DNA of 64,000 nt, taken from Pseudomonas iridis (GTDB lineage: Bacteria > Pseudomonadota > Gammaproteobacteria > Pseudomonadales > Pseudomonadaceae). Location of the stretch: positions 248,001 through 312,000 of the forward strand of contig NZ_JACXXO010000004.1 in NCBI RefSeq assembly GCF_017980685.1, given 5' to 3'. The position numbers were made by a program, and so were the translations under genes. The notes under the pieces were generated by a model that saw nothing but the letters and a program-made list of their open reading frames with translations, had not been told where the DNA came from and made no database searches. Shown here one piece after another: positions 1 to 9,900 of the stretch. Within the stretch, counting starts at the first letter, position 1, and each line of letters starts with the position of its first letter.

Positions 1-103
1 AAGCTTATGGCAGGGCTTTTCACTCTATAAATCACAAGATTCAGCGCAAGGTCTCGCGTTAACAGCAGATGATGACAAACATCACCTGAGACCTGTGGGA
101 AAG

Positions 104-126
104 CTCGCCGCCAAAACGGCGGCGAG
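104..126 (-). terminator. Hairpin after the minus-strand toxin gene
   Basis: Arms CTCGCCGCC and GGCGGCGAG (9 bp, loop of 5) lie about 60 bases past the stop of the minus-strand DUF6543 gene. The T tract after it on that strand is weak (CTTTCCC), so this is a probable rather than a textbook intrinsic terminator. Confidence 0.5.
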
Positions 127-186
127 TATTGCACAACAATGGTGCAGCGTCATTGCCACACACGTCATGGAACAACGGCGAAACGG

Positions 187-3100
187 TTACGCTTTTGTGG
201 AAGTGAGGCGTTCAGAAGAGCGCGCCGTGACCACTGGTTTGCTCATGGATTTTCGGACCATTACTCGCTCAAATACCGTGGCGCGGGATGCCGACTGCCC
301 GAACAGGCCCGGCCTGGTAGTGGAGTAGCGGGAGATAGTTGGCGTGCCCAAAATGGCCTGATAGTGGATATTCCATACGCCGCTCTCGCGGTCATATTTC
401 ATAAAGGCAAAACCACCCAACAGGGTGTCGAAGTTACTGTTTTGATCCGCAACGATCCCGTAATCCCGATACTCCATGGCTGCACTTTGACCCCAGCCAT
501 GCTCATGGATCGCCAGCTTGTTGTACTGCGCATCTTCTTTGCCGCCTTCAACATGCCTGACGCGCAGCAGATTTTCCTCAAGTTGATCAACCACCAGTGA
601 GCAACCCCCGAAGCCTGGGGTGAATACGTGATCGGGTTCACCCCACCCTGGATTGGCCGGTATGTCGACATACCCTCCCTGAGGAGCCCAGAAACCTGAC
701 ACCGCATTGGATTGTTCAGGTATTTCACCGGCATCAATGTCGACAATTTTGATCGCGTTGAACTCGCCTTTCACCGCTGCGGAGTATTTGACACGCTGCA
801 TCTCGAAAACAAAGTTTGCGCCTCCCTGACGATTTGCCAACCGAGTGCCGATGGCCTTCGAGTAGGGAATTCTCACAGGAGAAAACAAATCCGTATTGAT
901 CGGTAATCGTGAAAACTCCGAGACCGACAACGCACTGTTGATCTGAGTACGTTCGGCAATGAATCGCACGTCATGGCGGGGCCCCCAATCAAGCGGGATA
1001 CCTTCCGCGCCACGCTGTACCCCGGTCGCGATAACCGGCTCCCAAAGACCGTTCGGCAGTCGTTCACGGGTCAATGACGGGCTGGCCGTCGCCAGTACTT
1101 CGTCAGTGATCTCATCGACAAAATCCTCTCTCACGGTGTCGCCGATTACCTCGCCCTCAACGTCAGCCTCTGGGCGGCTGCCGCCGCCCAGAGACAGTGG
1201 CTGCCATTGGTCCGCAGCGACTTGTATGAGCCGTGATCCTTGAGCCCGGTTGGTATCGGGATCGACGATCACCACGTCGACAATGTCGCTGTTTATCAGG
1301 AAGTCGGACCTGACCCAGTACACGGCCACCTTGCCTCTGGCATCGACATTGCGAATGAAAAAGCGCCCGTCGGGACTTCTACTGATGCCTTTGCCGCTCG
1401 GGGTCAGATCGCCAATGTCGGACGGTTTGATGGCATACCGACGAAACTCGTCATTGCCAAAGCCCACGGGCTTCAATGCATCCGGTGCCGGCGAGCGGGT
1501 CAGCGAATGGTGCCATTGACCCGCCTCATCCTGCTCAAGGAATGGCTGGTAGGCCTCTGGATTGCTCGGATGAGCGATCCGCGACTGCCCGCTGAGCGGA
1601 TCGACGACTTTCTCGAAAACAGCATCATCCAGCCGAATGTAATGCTTGCCATCAACCCGATATTGCCCCTGCGCATCAGGCTGCAAACCCTCCAGCGACA
1701 CATGGCTGCGGTAAGGCGCAAGGTCTGGCTTCCACAAGCGCTTTCGCCCGGCGGCGGCTTCAATGGCCGTGAACTCCGTATGCAGGCCGACAAACAAAGG
1801 CAGCGTTGCCACGCTGACGCCGATGTTTTCCAGCAGGTCGGTGATGTGCTCCCACCCTGCCTCCTTATCGCCCTTGCTCAACTCCTCGAAACCCTCGAGC
1901 AATTCGTACATCAACTGCACGGCCGAGATACTCAGCATCACCACACCCAGCGGCGGGACGGCGAAGGACAACAAATTCAGTGCGACCAGGCCAACGTCCA
2001 GAAGTGTTTCGAGCAGCGAGTGAGCATCACGCCCATCGGCATCTTCAGTGGACACGATCGCGTCGGCAGCATCCTGAAAAATCCGTTCGTCGAACTCCCT
2101 GCGCAGCGTTGTCCACAGGTCGTAGTGTTGCGCCCATTCATCTCCGGAAGGGTCCAGTACCCTGAACTGCAACAGGAAGTCGACCTCCTTTTTTTGCTGG
2201 CGAATACGGTGACCGTAAAGCGGCACGGCGCCACTCGGAGTTGGAACATCTTCGGTAAAACTGTAGTAAAACTTCGCTCGATCCTTATGGCGCATGAACC
2301 GACTGAAGAATTGCTGGTAAGCCGACGGCGCCTTGGCGGGATCACTTTCAGCGCGTCGTAAAAACTGCTCGATCAACCGGGTCTTGAGTTCCGTTAGCGT
2401 TTTGTAATGCTTGACCGGATGATCGGGATCATCAGGGATGTAGGCAATGAAATCGTTTTTGGCGTAGCCGTCGACCGTTGGTAACAAAGCGTCCCAGACC
2501 CCTTCGTCATCAGGGTCGGCGATTTCGAACATGATGCAACTGTGTACAGGCATGCCCGTGAAACTCAGGCTGCGATACCAGACAGGTTTTCCATCGATCC
2601 TGACGTTTTTATCACCTTCGACGATCGCCACCAGCGCGTCATAGTGCTTTTGTTCGATATCCTTTTTGCACAGAGCAACGTAACTCGCGGCCTTCAAAGC
2701 CGATTTCTGATAAACCACGAACAGATCATTCAGGTTTTCTCGCGCACGGGGCTCATCCCAATTCAATGCCCCCCTTATATGTGCCTGGTACTTTTTACCC
2801 AAATCGAGCTGCCGGCATAGACCGACGAATACATTAACATCCAGTTTAATATCCATTATCTTGCCGTCCGAATTGACGGTAAAACAGTTGGGAAATAGAA
2901 AGTACACCCGCATATCTGTTTCCGGAAAATTATGTAACGCCGCTTCCAGAAGTGTGACACTCGACAAGTTCCTGTTATCCCCCAACTGGCTGACAGACAG
3001 ATTTACTCGAACTTTATTTACATCGACGTCCAGCCCCACTTTGTCTTTGATAGCCTTTCTCAGCAGAGGCGCTGCAAATTCATGCGCCGCATTGACGGCG

Positions 3101-3369
3101 TCCATGCGCTCGTTGAATGCGGTGTGCGCGATAACAGCATTTTCGATGAGGTGTTGCGCATCAGTGCGTTGTCTGGCCGGCAGGCTGGCTAACCAGTCAG
3201 GTTGTTCGACCGGGACCTTTTTCAACATGCGCCGATTATCTTTCGACATTTGTTTTATCGATAAAGGCGTGACCGACCTCACAACTTCATAGTTTTCAGC
3301 GAGCGCAGATACGTGATCACCTTTGGCAACACCAACACCTGCCACCGGAGAATAGCGAGTTACAAACAT
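187..3369 (-). CDS. Large DUF6543-type effector/toxin with candidate CNF-like C-terminal domain
   Basis: Protein of 1060 aa. The start is the ATG at 3369, preceded by AAGGA at good spacing; an open frame continues to 3429 without a better ribosome site. The N-terminal half matches the dermonecrotic-toxin/DUF6543 region of Pseudomonas effectors, with a TLLEAALHNF segment also seen in the NEL protein at 6945. A central hydrophobic stretch (LLSFAVPPLGVVMLSISAV) is followed by a region ending in NPEAYQPF, again shared with that protein. The last 200 residues differ. They hold GGC at Cys923, RVRH with His939, and a Val at 890. That spacing resembles CNF1 (Val833, Cys866, His881), so a Rho-type deamidase fold is possible; this part is inference. 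There is no signal peptide. Other host-directed or antibacterial activities are not excluded. Confidence 0.75.
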   Translation of the reverse strand: MFVTRYSPVAGVGVAKGDHVSALAENYEVVRSVTPLSIKQMSKDNRRMLKKVPVEQPDWLASLPARQRTDAQHLIENAVIAHTAFNERMDAVNAAHEFAAPLLRKAIKDKVGLDVDVNKVRVNLSVSQLGDNRNLSSVTLLEAALHNFPETDMRVYFLFPNCFTVNSDGKIMDIKLDVNVFVGLCRQLDLGKKYQAHIRGALNWDEPRARENLNDLFVVYQKSALKAASYVALCKKDIEQKHYDALVAIVEGDKNVRIDGKPVWYRSLSFTGMPVHSCIMFEIADPDDEGVWDALLPTVDGYAKNDFIAYIPDDPDHPVKHYKTLTELKTRLIEQFLRRAESDPAKAPSAYQQFFSRFMRHKDRAKFYYSFTEDVPTPSGAVPLYGHRIRQQKKEVDFLLQFRVLDPSGDEWAQHYDLWTTLRREFDERIFQDAADAIVSTEDADGRDAHSLLETLLDVGLVALNLLSFAVPPLGVVMLSISAVQLMYELLEGFEELSKGDKEAGWEHITDLLENIGVSVATLPLFVGLHTEFTAIEAAAGRKRLWKPDLAPYRSHVSLEGLQPDAQGQYRVDGKHYIRLDDAVFEKVVDPLSGQSRIAHPSNPEAYQPFLEQDEAGQWHHSLTRSPAPDALKPVGFGNDEFRRYAIKPSDIGDLTPSGKGISRSPDGRFFIRNVDARGKVAVYWVRSDFLINSDIVDVVIVDPDTNRAQGSRLIQVAADQWQPLSLGGGSRPEADVEGEVIGDTVREDFVDEITDEVLATASPSLTRERLPNGLWEPVIATGVQRGAEGIPLDWGPRHDVRFIAERTQINSALSVSEFSRLPINTDLFSPVRIPYSKAIGTRLANRQGGANFVFEMQRVKYSAAVKGEFNAIKIVDIDAGEIPEQSNAVSGFWAPQGGYVDIPANPGWGEPDHVFTPGFGGCSLVVDQLEENLLRVRHVEGGKEDAQYNKLAIHEHGWGQSAAMEYRDYGIVADQNSNFDTLLGGFAFMKYDRESGVWNIHYQAILGTPTISRYSTTRPGLFGQSASRATVFERVMVRKSMSKPVVTARSSERLTSTKA

Positions 3370-3569
3370 ACAACATTCCTTGTTCATCGAATTGAGTAGC
3401 GAGTGAACAACGAAACTTTCCAAGCACATAGCACGCGCATGTAACCAGAGCTAACCAAACGACAAGAAACAACTTAACAAGTTACACTTGCCATAACTTT
3501 CCATCCCCCGTATCAGATCGTTACAGGCTCACCGCTGTCGGCGATGAGACTGAGCCTCGTTCGCGACTG

Positions 3570-3584
3570 TTGTGAACCTCACAA
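3570..3584. promoter_or_regulatory. Palindrome in the divergent toxin/PBP intergenic region
   Basis: TTGTGA-ACC-TCACAA is a perfect 6-bp inverted repeat in the 274-bp gap between the minus-strand toxin and the plus-strand penicillin-binding protein, about 60 bp before the PBP start. It could be an operator, but its regulator is unknown. I see nothing else clear in this gap. Confidence 0.3.
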
Positions 3585-3643
3585 TTTTTTCACCAGCGCC
3601 AACCACCGTCTAAGCTTCAGACAAGTCCGATCAATCTGCGTGA

Positions 3644-6600
3644 ATGGATCAATCGACTATGGGCGCTTTGTGGCAAACCGATTCGAGTAAAGCCGTGGTT
3701 CCGACTGAACGTGTGGATGATCAAGCGCCTGTCCCTGAAAAACCCCGCCGCAGCCGGCACGGGTGGAAGGCTTTCTGGTTGTTGCTGCTGATTATTGCGG
3801 TGGTGGTAGGGCTGGGTGCGTCCAAAGAGATGCGCACCTCGCGCTTTCAATCCCGTGAACTGAGCCAATATGCCGCCTCGCTGACCTACAAGCTGGAACC
3901 CGGCCCCAGTGAAGCGATTCGCTATCCGGGCAATGGCCCGTTCGATTTGCGCCTGGGTTACAGCTCACTGGATGAATTCCTGCCGCGCCTGATCAAGCGC
4001 AATTACGTGATCACCGAGCAGGCACGTTTTTCACCCGCCCTGCTCAGCTACACCGACAAAGGCCTGTTTGTGCCTTTTTCCGAGAAGATCCAGGCCGGGT
4101 TGTCGATCACCGATTGCCGCGCCGCGCCGCTGTACAAGTACAACTATCCGCAACAACTGTATTCGAACTTTGCAGCGATTCCGCCGGTGGTGGTCAGCAG
4201 CCTGCTGTTTATCGAAAACCGCTTTCTGCTCGACCCCAAACAACCGCTGGCCAACCCGGCAGTGGATTGGCCACGGTTCGGCATGGCCGCCTGGTCACAA
4301 GTGGCGAAGGTGCTTCACCTGCCCGGGCAATCGGCGGGTGGCAGTACGCTGGCGACGCAACTGGAAAAATATCGGCACTCTCCTGAAGGCCTGACGGCGT
4401 CCGGCGCCGAGAAGATCCGTCAGATGATTTCCGCCAGCGTGCGTGCGTATCAGGACGGCCCGCAAACCCTGGGTGCACGGCAAAACATCATTCGCGATTA
4501 TCTGAATAGCGTGCCGTTGTCCGCCGTACCGGGCCACGGTGAAGTCCACGGCATGGCTGAAGGTTTGCGGGTCTGGTACGGCACTGATTTCGTCAGGGCC
4601 AACGAGCAGCTCAACAGCCCGCAGACCGACCCGAAAACCATGGCCGACAAAGGCCTGGCCCTGCGCGAAATGCTCTCGCTGATGATCGCCCAGCGCCGCC
4701 CATCGTATTACCTGACCAGGGGCCGTGAAGAACTCGCCAACCTCACCGACAGCCATTTGCGCCTGCTCAAGCAGAGCGGCGTGATCGACAGCGCGCTGGC
4801 CGATGCTGCACTGGCCAGCACCGTCAGCTATCGCGACTGGCAGACCCAACCGACGATTCAGCCAATCGAAACCAACAAAGGCATCAGCGCTGCCCGCAGT
4901 CGTCTAGCGAGCATGCTCAACCGGCCCCTGTATGACCTCGACCGGCTCGATCTGTCGGCCACCAGCACCTTGCAAGGCGAGCTGCAATCCCAGGCCACCG
5001 CCTACCTGAAGAAGCTCGCCGACCCGGCCTACGCCGCAGAAATCGGTTTGCTGGGAGAGCGTTTGCTGACGCCGACCAGCACCACTCAGGTGCGCTACAG
5101 CTTCACCCTGTTCGAGCTGACCCCGGACGGATCACGTGTGCGGGTGCAGACCGACAGCACCGACCAGCCGTTCGACATCAACGAAGGCAGCAAGCTCGAA
5201 CTGGGCTCGACGGCGAAGATGCGCGTGCTCACTACCTACCTGCAAATCATCGCCGAGTTGCACGACAAGTACGGCGCCATGGGCGTGCCGGAACTGAAAA
5301 AGGTCGAGGTGCCGGAGCAGGATCGCCTCAGCCGCTGGGTTGTCGATTACCTGATCCAGAACAAGGATCACGATCTGTCGACGCTGCTCAGTGCAGCGCT
5401 GGATCGCAAATACTCGGCCAGCCCCGGTGAAGCGTTTTTCACCGGTGGCGGCCTGCACAGGTTCAACAACTTTCGCAAAGAGGACAACGGTCGCCTGCCG
5501 ACCCTGCGCGATTCCCTGCGCGAGTCGATCAACCTGCCGTTCATTCGGCTGATGCGCGATATCGTGCGCTACACCACTTACTCCGGCCCCAATAGCAGCG
5601 CGGAGTTGCTCAAGGATGATCGTGACCCACGGCGCCAGGAATACCTGGCGAGTTTCGCCGATCGCGAAGGCACTTCGTTCCTTCTCAAGTTCTGGAAGAA
5701 ATACCGCAACAAAGACACCCAGGCGCGGCTCGAAACCTTCCTCGACAGCATGCGCCCGACCCCGATCCGCATGGCCGCCGTGCACCGTTATCTGTTGCCG
5801 AACGCCAGTCAGGAAGACTTCAACACGTTCGTGCGTTCACACCTCAAAGGCGCCAAGCTCGACAAGAAACTGACCGACGACCGCCTTATCCGCCTTTACG
5901 ACGCCTACGGCCCGGGCAGCTTCGATTTGCCCGATCAAGGCTTCATCGCCAAGGTTCACCCGCTCGATCTGTGGCTGATCGGCTATCTGCTGAATCACCC
6001 GGACGCGACCTTCACCCAGATCGTCAAGGCCAGTCAATTCGAACGCCAGGAAGTCTACAGCTGGCTGTTCAAGAGCAAACACAAGGGCGCGCGCGACACT
6101 CGCATCCGCACCATGCTCGAGATCGAGGCGTTTCTTGAGATTCATCAACGCTGGAAGCAAGTCGGCTACCCGTTCGATCACCTGGTGCCGTCGCTGGCCA
6201 CCGCCATCGGCAGCTCCGGCGATCGACCGGCAGCGCTGGCCGAACTGATCGGCACCATCCTCAATGACGGCGTGCGCATGCCGACCCTGCGTATCGACAG
6301 CCTGCATTTTGCCGCCGACACCCCTTACGAAACCCGACTGGTCAACGACCCGCACGTCGGCAAACGAGTCATGCCGTCCGAAGTCGCCAACGCCATGCGC
6401 GAAGCGCTTTCGCAAGTGGTAGACGCCGGTACAGCCAAACGTGTTTCCGGCAGTTTCAAACTCGCGGATGGCACCCCACTGGCCATGGGTGGCAAGACCG
6501 GTACCGGTGACAACCGTATCGAAGCCATCGGCTCGGGTGGACGCATCCTCAGTTCGAAGTCGATCAACCGCACCGCGACCTTCGTGTTCTACATCGGCGA

Positions 6601-6781
6601 TCACCATTTCGGCACCCTCACCGCATACGTTCCGGGGCGTTCGGCGGAGAACTTCAAATTCACCTCGGCCTTGCCGACGCAAGTGCTCAAGGGCATGGCG
6701 CCGATTCTCACGGCGTATCTGCAACCGGGTAGCGACTCGCAGTGCCGCCCGGTTGAAGGTTCAAGCGTTGCACGCCTGTAG
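3644..6781 (+). CDS. Bifunctional class A penicillin-binding protein with divergent GT51 domain
   Basis: Peptidoglycan synthase-like protein of 1045 aa. One membrane segment lies near residues 43-58 (FWLLLLIIAVVVGLG), so the rest is periplasmic. The glycosyltransferase family 51 domain follows, with Glu191 in IENRF and GGST at 232-235. The usual ED pair reads EN and the RKxxE motif reads EKIRQ (Gln260), so transglycosylase activity may be weak or altered. The transpeptidase domain has all three motifs: STAK (Ser522, Lys525), SIN (628-630) and KTGT (Lys951). Its length exceeds typical PBP1a/1b. It lies between two effector genes, divergent from one and 163 bp before the other; a functional link is not shown. 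No strong ribosome site precedes this ATG, and the Met at residue 6 is an alternative start. Confidence 0.8.
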   Translation: MDQSTMGALWQTDSSKAVVPTERVDDQAPVPEKPRRSRHGWKAFWLLLLIIAVVVGLGASKEMRTSRFQSRELSQYAASLTYKLEPGPSEAIRYPGNGPFDLRLGYSSLDEFLPRLIKRNYVITEQARFSPALLSYTDKGLFVPFSEKIQAGLSITDCRAAPLYKYNYPQQLYSNFAAIPPVVVSSLLFIENRFLLDPKQPLANPAVDWPRFGMAAWSQVAKVLHLPGQSAGGSTLATQLEKYRHSPEGLTASGAEKIRQMISASVRAYQDGPQTLGARQNIIRDYLNSVPLSAVPGHGEVHGMAEGLRVWYGTDFVRANEQLNSPQTDPKTMADKGLALREMLSLMIAQRRPSYYLTRGREELANLTDSHLRLLKQSGVIDSALADAALASTVSYRDWQTQPTIQPIETNKGISAARSRLASMLNRPLYDLDRLDLSATSTLQGELQSQATAYLKKLADPAYAAEIGLLGERLLTPTSTTQVRYSFTLFELTPDGSRVRVQTDSTDQPFDINEGSKLELGSTAKMRVLTTYLQIIAELHDKYGAMGVPELKKVEVPEQDRLSRWVVDYLIQNKDHDLSTLLSAALDRKYSASPGEAFFTGGGLHRFNNFRKEDNGRLPTLRDSLRESINLPFIRLMRDIVRYTTYSGPNSSAELLKDDRDPRRQEYLASFADREGTSFLLKFWKKYRNKDTQARLETFLDSMRPTPIRMAAVHRYLLPNASQEDFNTFVRSHLKGAKLDKKLTDDRLIRLYDAYGPGSFDLPDQGFIAKVHPLDLWLIGYLLNHPDATFTQIVKASQFERQEVYSWLFKSKHKGARDTRIRTMLEIEAFLEIHQRWKQVGYPFDHLVPSLATAIGSSGDRPAALAELIGTILNDGVRMPTLRIDSLHFAADTPYETRLVNDPHVGKRVMPSEVANAMREALSQVVDAGTAKRVSGSFKLADGTPLAMGGKTGTGDNRIEAIGSGGRILSSKSINRTATFVFYIGDHHFGTLTAYVPGRSAENFKFTSALPTQVLKGMAPILTAYLQPGSDSQCRPVEGSSVARL

Positions 6782-6944
6782 CAACACTGATTGGCGCGCC
6801 GGCAGGTGGTAGCCAGTTATTTTTCAGATTCAAATACTCCGCGGATAAACGGGTAAAACAGCCGCTGGTGCGGCAACTTTTAGACTATTGTTTTGCCCTC
6901 CAACGGATAGGCTGGTCATCCTCAAACAATCAAGGATGATTGCC

Positions 6945-9900
6945 ATGTCTGATACTTCCAGGCCTGACCCAGACAAAGGTCGGCACTACGATTTCATACG
7001 CTCCACCCTGCACGAAAATATCAAAACCGCGAGCCTCGGCCGGGGCAAGGCACTGGCGAGCACTGCACTGAAAATCGAGCCCTGGTACAACACCGCGCCC
7101 GCCGCCCGACACGCTCAATTGAAAACCGCCAACCTCAAGGCCTGGGGCTCTCAGAACAAGGTCGACAGGCTGTTCGAAAAACTTCAGGACGTGCGCACAT
7201 TCGCCGCGCCTCTGCTCCAGGCGAAGCTCAAGGAACAATACGCCGTCACCCATGACGTAAAGACAACCTTCCTGCACCTGTACATCCCCAAGGAAGGACC
7301 TTGGTACACGATCGATACCCTGGGTGGTGTCACGACTCGAACCGTATCCCTGCTGGACGCCGCGTTGCACAACTTCGCCGCCAACGAAACGGTGCTTGCC
7401 GATTCGCAATACATCAGCCAGCCCGACGAGCGCGGGCACTTCGATATATTGCCGATCAAGGCAAAGATGACCATCAGCCAGTTCCAGACCCTGTGCAGGG
7501 AACTGGACATCGGCAAACTCTACAACCAACACCTGCAAAGCTACCTGCTGCCCAGCGAACCGGTGGCCGTCGCCGCCATGAAGTACAAGGTGACGCAAAG
7601 TCTGAAGGATGCATTAAGCGCCGCCGCCGAATTGGCATTGACCACCGGTGATATCCAGCTCGATGCCTACAGGCTGATCAACGCGCTGGCAAAAGGTACC
7701 CCTCTGCCGCTGCTCAATGGCCAGCGCATGCAGTGCCGTGATCTTTCCATAATGGAGACACGCCTGACCGGTGTTCTGCTGCTGATTCCTGCCGTGAGAG
7801 ACAGCCGAGGCATCCGCCAGCTTATTGCCTATGTCCCCCATGATCCGGAGCATCCGCTGAAGGAGTACACATCACCCGATGCCTTCATGACTGAGCTGAC
7901 GCGGCAACTGCGCGAAAACAAAACCGGCGCTGCCTCGCAGCTCAGTTATCGCCAGTTCTTCAGCCAGTTTGTAGACCATCAACAGCGCGGGCACTTCTTC
8001 GCCGACCTCGAACAACGCCTCAGCCACGTGGTCTGGCACGAAAAGGTTGATCCGACGGACTCGCGCCCGGTATGGCGTACAGAAGACGCGCCCAATGCGC
8101 ACCTGAAGTTCGAGCACCTGCCACTGCCCCACGATTACTGGACACATGCCTATCAGCAAAAACTCAACAAGATTCTCAACGACGCCAAGGAAATCGCCGT
8201 GTCCACCGCCGACACGGACACCAGGGCACGCTGGGCCTGGTGGGACAATTTCAAGAAAATCGTCTCGGACATTTTCAACGTAGCCTTGCTGATAGCGACA
8301 CCCTTCGTACCGGGCCTGGGCGAATTGATGATGGCTTACACGGTTTATCAACTGACCTATGACGTGATCGAAGGCATTGTCGATCTTGCTGAAGGCCTGG
8401 GCCTTAAGGCGGCCGAGCACGTCGTCAGCGTGGTGACGGATGTCATTCAACTGGCAGCATTTGCAGCCGGGGCCGAGATTGCGGGCGCGTTCAAGTTCAA
8501 GCTATCGCCACTGATCGAGGGCATGAAGCCCGTGCAGCTGCCCGATGGTCGTGACACCCTCTGGCACCCGGACCACGCCCCCTATGAACAGCGAACAATC
8601 GATCTGCCGAAGGACGCCAAGCCCGACGCAACAGGCGTGCACGCGTACGAAGGCAAGGAGATTCTGCGCACTCAGGACAAACACTACGAACTCGCGCGCG
8701 ACGCACAAAGCGGCACGATTCGCTTGAAACACCCTGATCGCACTGAAGCCTATCAACCGCAAGTCACGCTCAATGGCGCCGGTGCCTACGTGCTCGAAGG
8801 CGAGCAACCGCGAACCTGGGACGACGCCACTTTATTGCGTCGCATTGGCCCTGCCGTGGCGGATCTGAGCGATGTCCAGCTCGAGACCGCGCGCAGGATC
8901 AGCGGCACCGACCCCGCTGAATTGCGCGGCATGTATGTCGAGAACCTGCGCCCTCCCACGCTGCTGACCGATACGATAAAGCGCCTTGATATTGACTCGG
9001 ACATCCGGTCGTTCATCGACTACCTGAGCAGCGATGACCCGCTGGTCTATGCAAAAGCCGACCCTGTGACGCAACTTCAGATACTCACAGCTCATGGCAT
9101 GTGGCCCGAAAAAGCCTCGATGCGGATTATTGACGTTACCCACGAAACGATCTGGGAGCACACAGGCAAAGAGGCTTCGGCAGGTCAAAAGCTGATTGTT
9201 CAACTCCAGGACCGGCAATTGTTCAATGGCGAACTGTTGAAGATCGTGATGCAGACACTCGATGAAAACGGTACGGCGATCATTCTCGATGTCCCGGCAG
9301 ATGTCCTTCCGGCATCGCTGGACGCGCGCGTTCGCGCTTTGCGCAAACGCATCGTCGCCGTGACTGAGAACGGCCGCGGCAAATTGTTCAACGAAGATTA
9401 CGCCAGCCGTGAAGTATTCGAGAATAAAGAACTGGCGCCACTGATCCGCGCTGCATTTCCCGACATTCCGGCCCAAGGCATCGACAATCTCCTGGCCACC
9501 GCCAGCCGCGCCGAACGGGCGATCATGCTCGCCGAAAGTCGCCTCCCCTTGCGCCTCAAACGCATCGCCCGCGAGCTGCAACTGGAAACGCGAACCGCAC
9601 GGGCGCATGAAGGTTTTTACAGAAAATCGCTGACCAGCGTCGATACCGAACGCTTGACGCTTAATGCGTTGCGCCTTTACAGCAATACACTGGAAAGCGT
9701 ACGCATCGAGCTGCGTAACGCCCGTTTCGATGGCGAGCTGACTTGCCAGGTGGGCCCGGAGGATGCCGCCACCGTGCGGATTCTGGTCAAGGGCAGCAAC
9801 GGCCTTTATGAAGTTCACGACGCCCAAGGCACGCCGTTGTATGGGCCGACTGATCTGTATCAAAGCGTTTTGCAGGCGCTGCCTGACGAGCAATTGAAAA

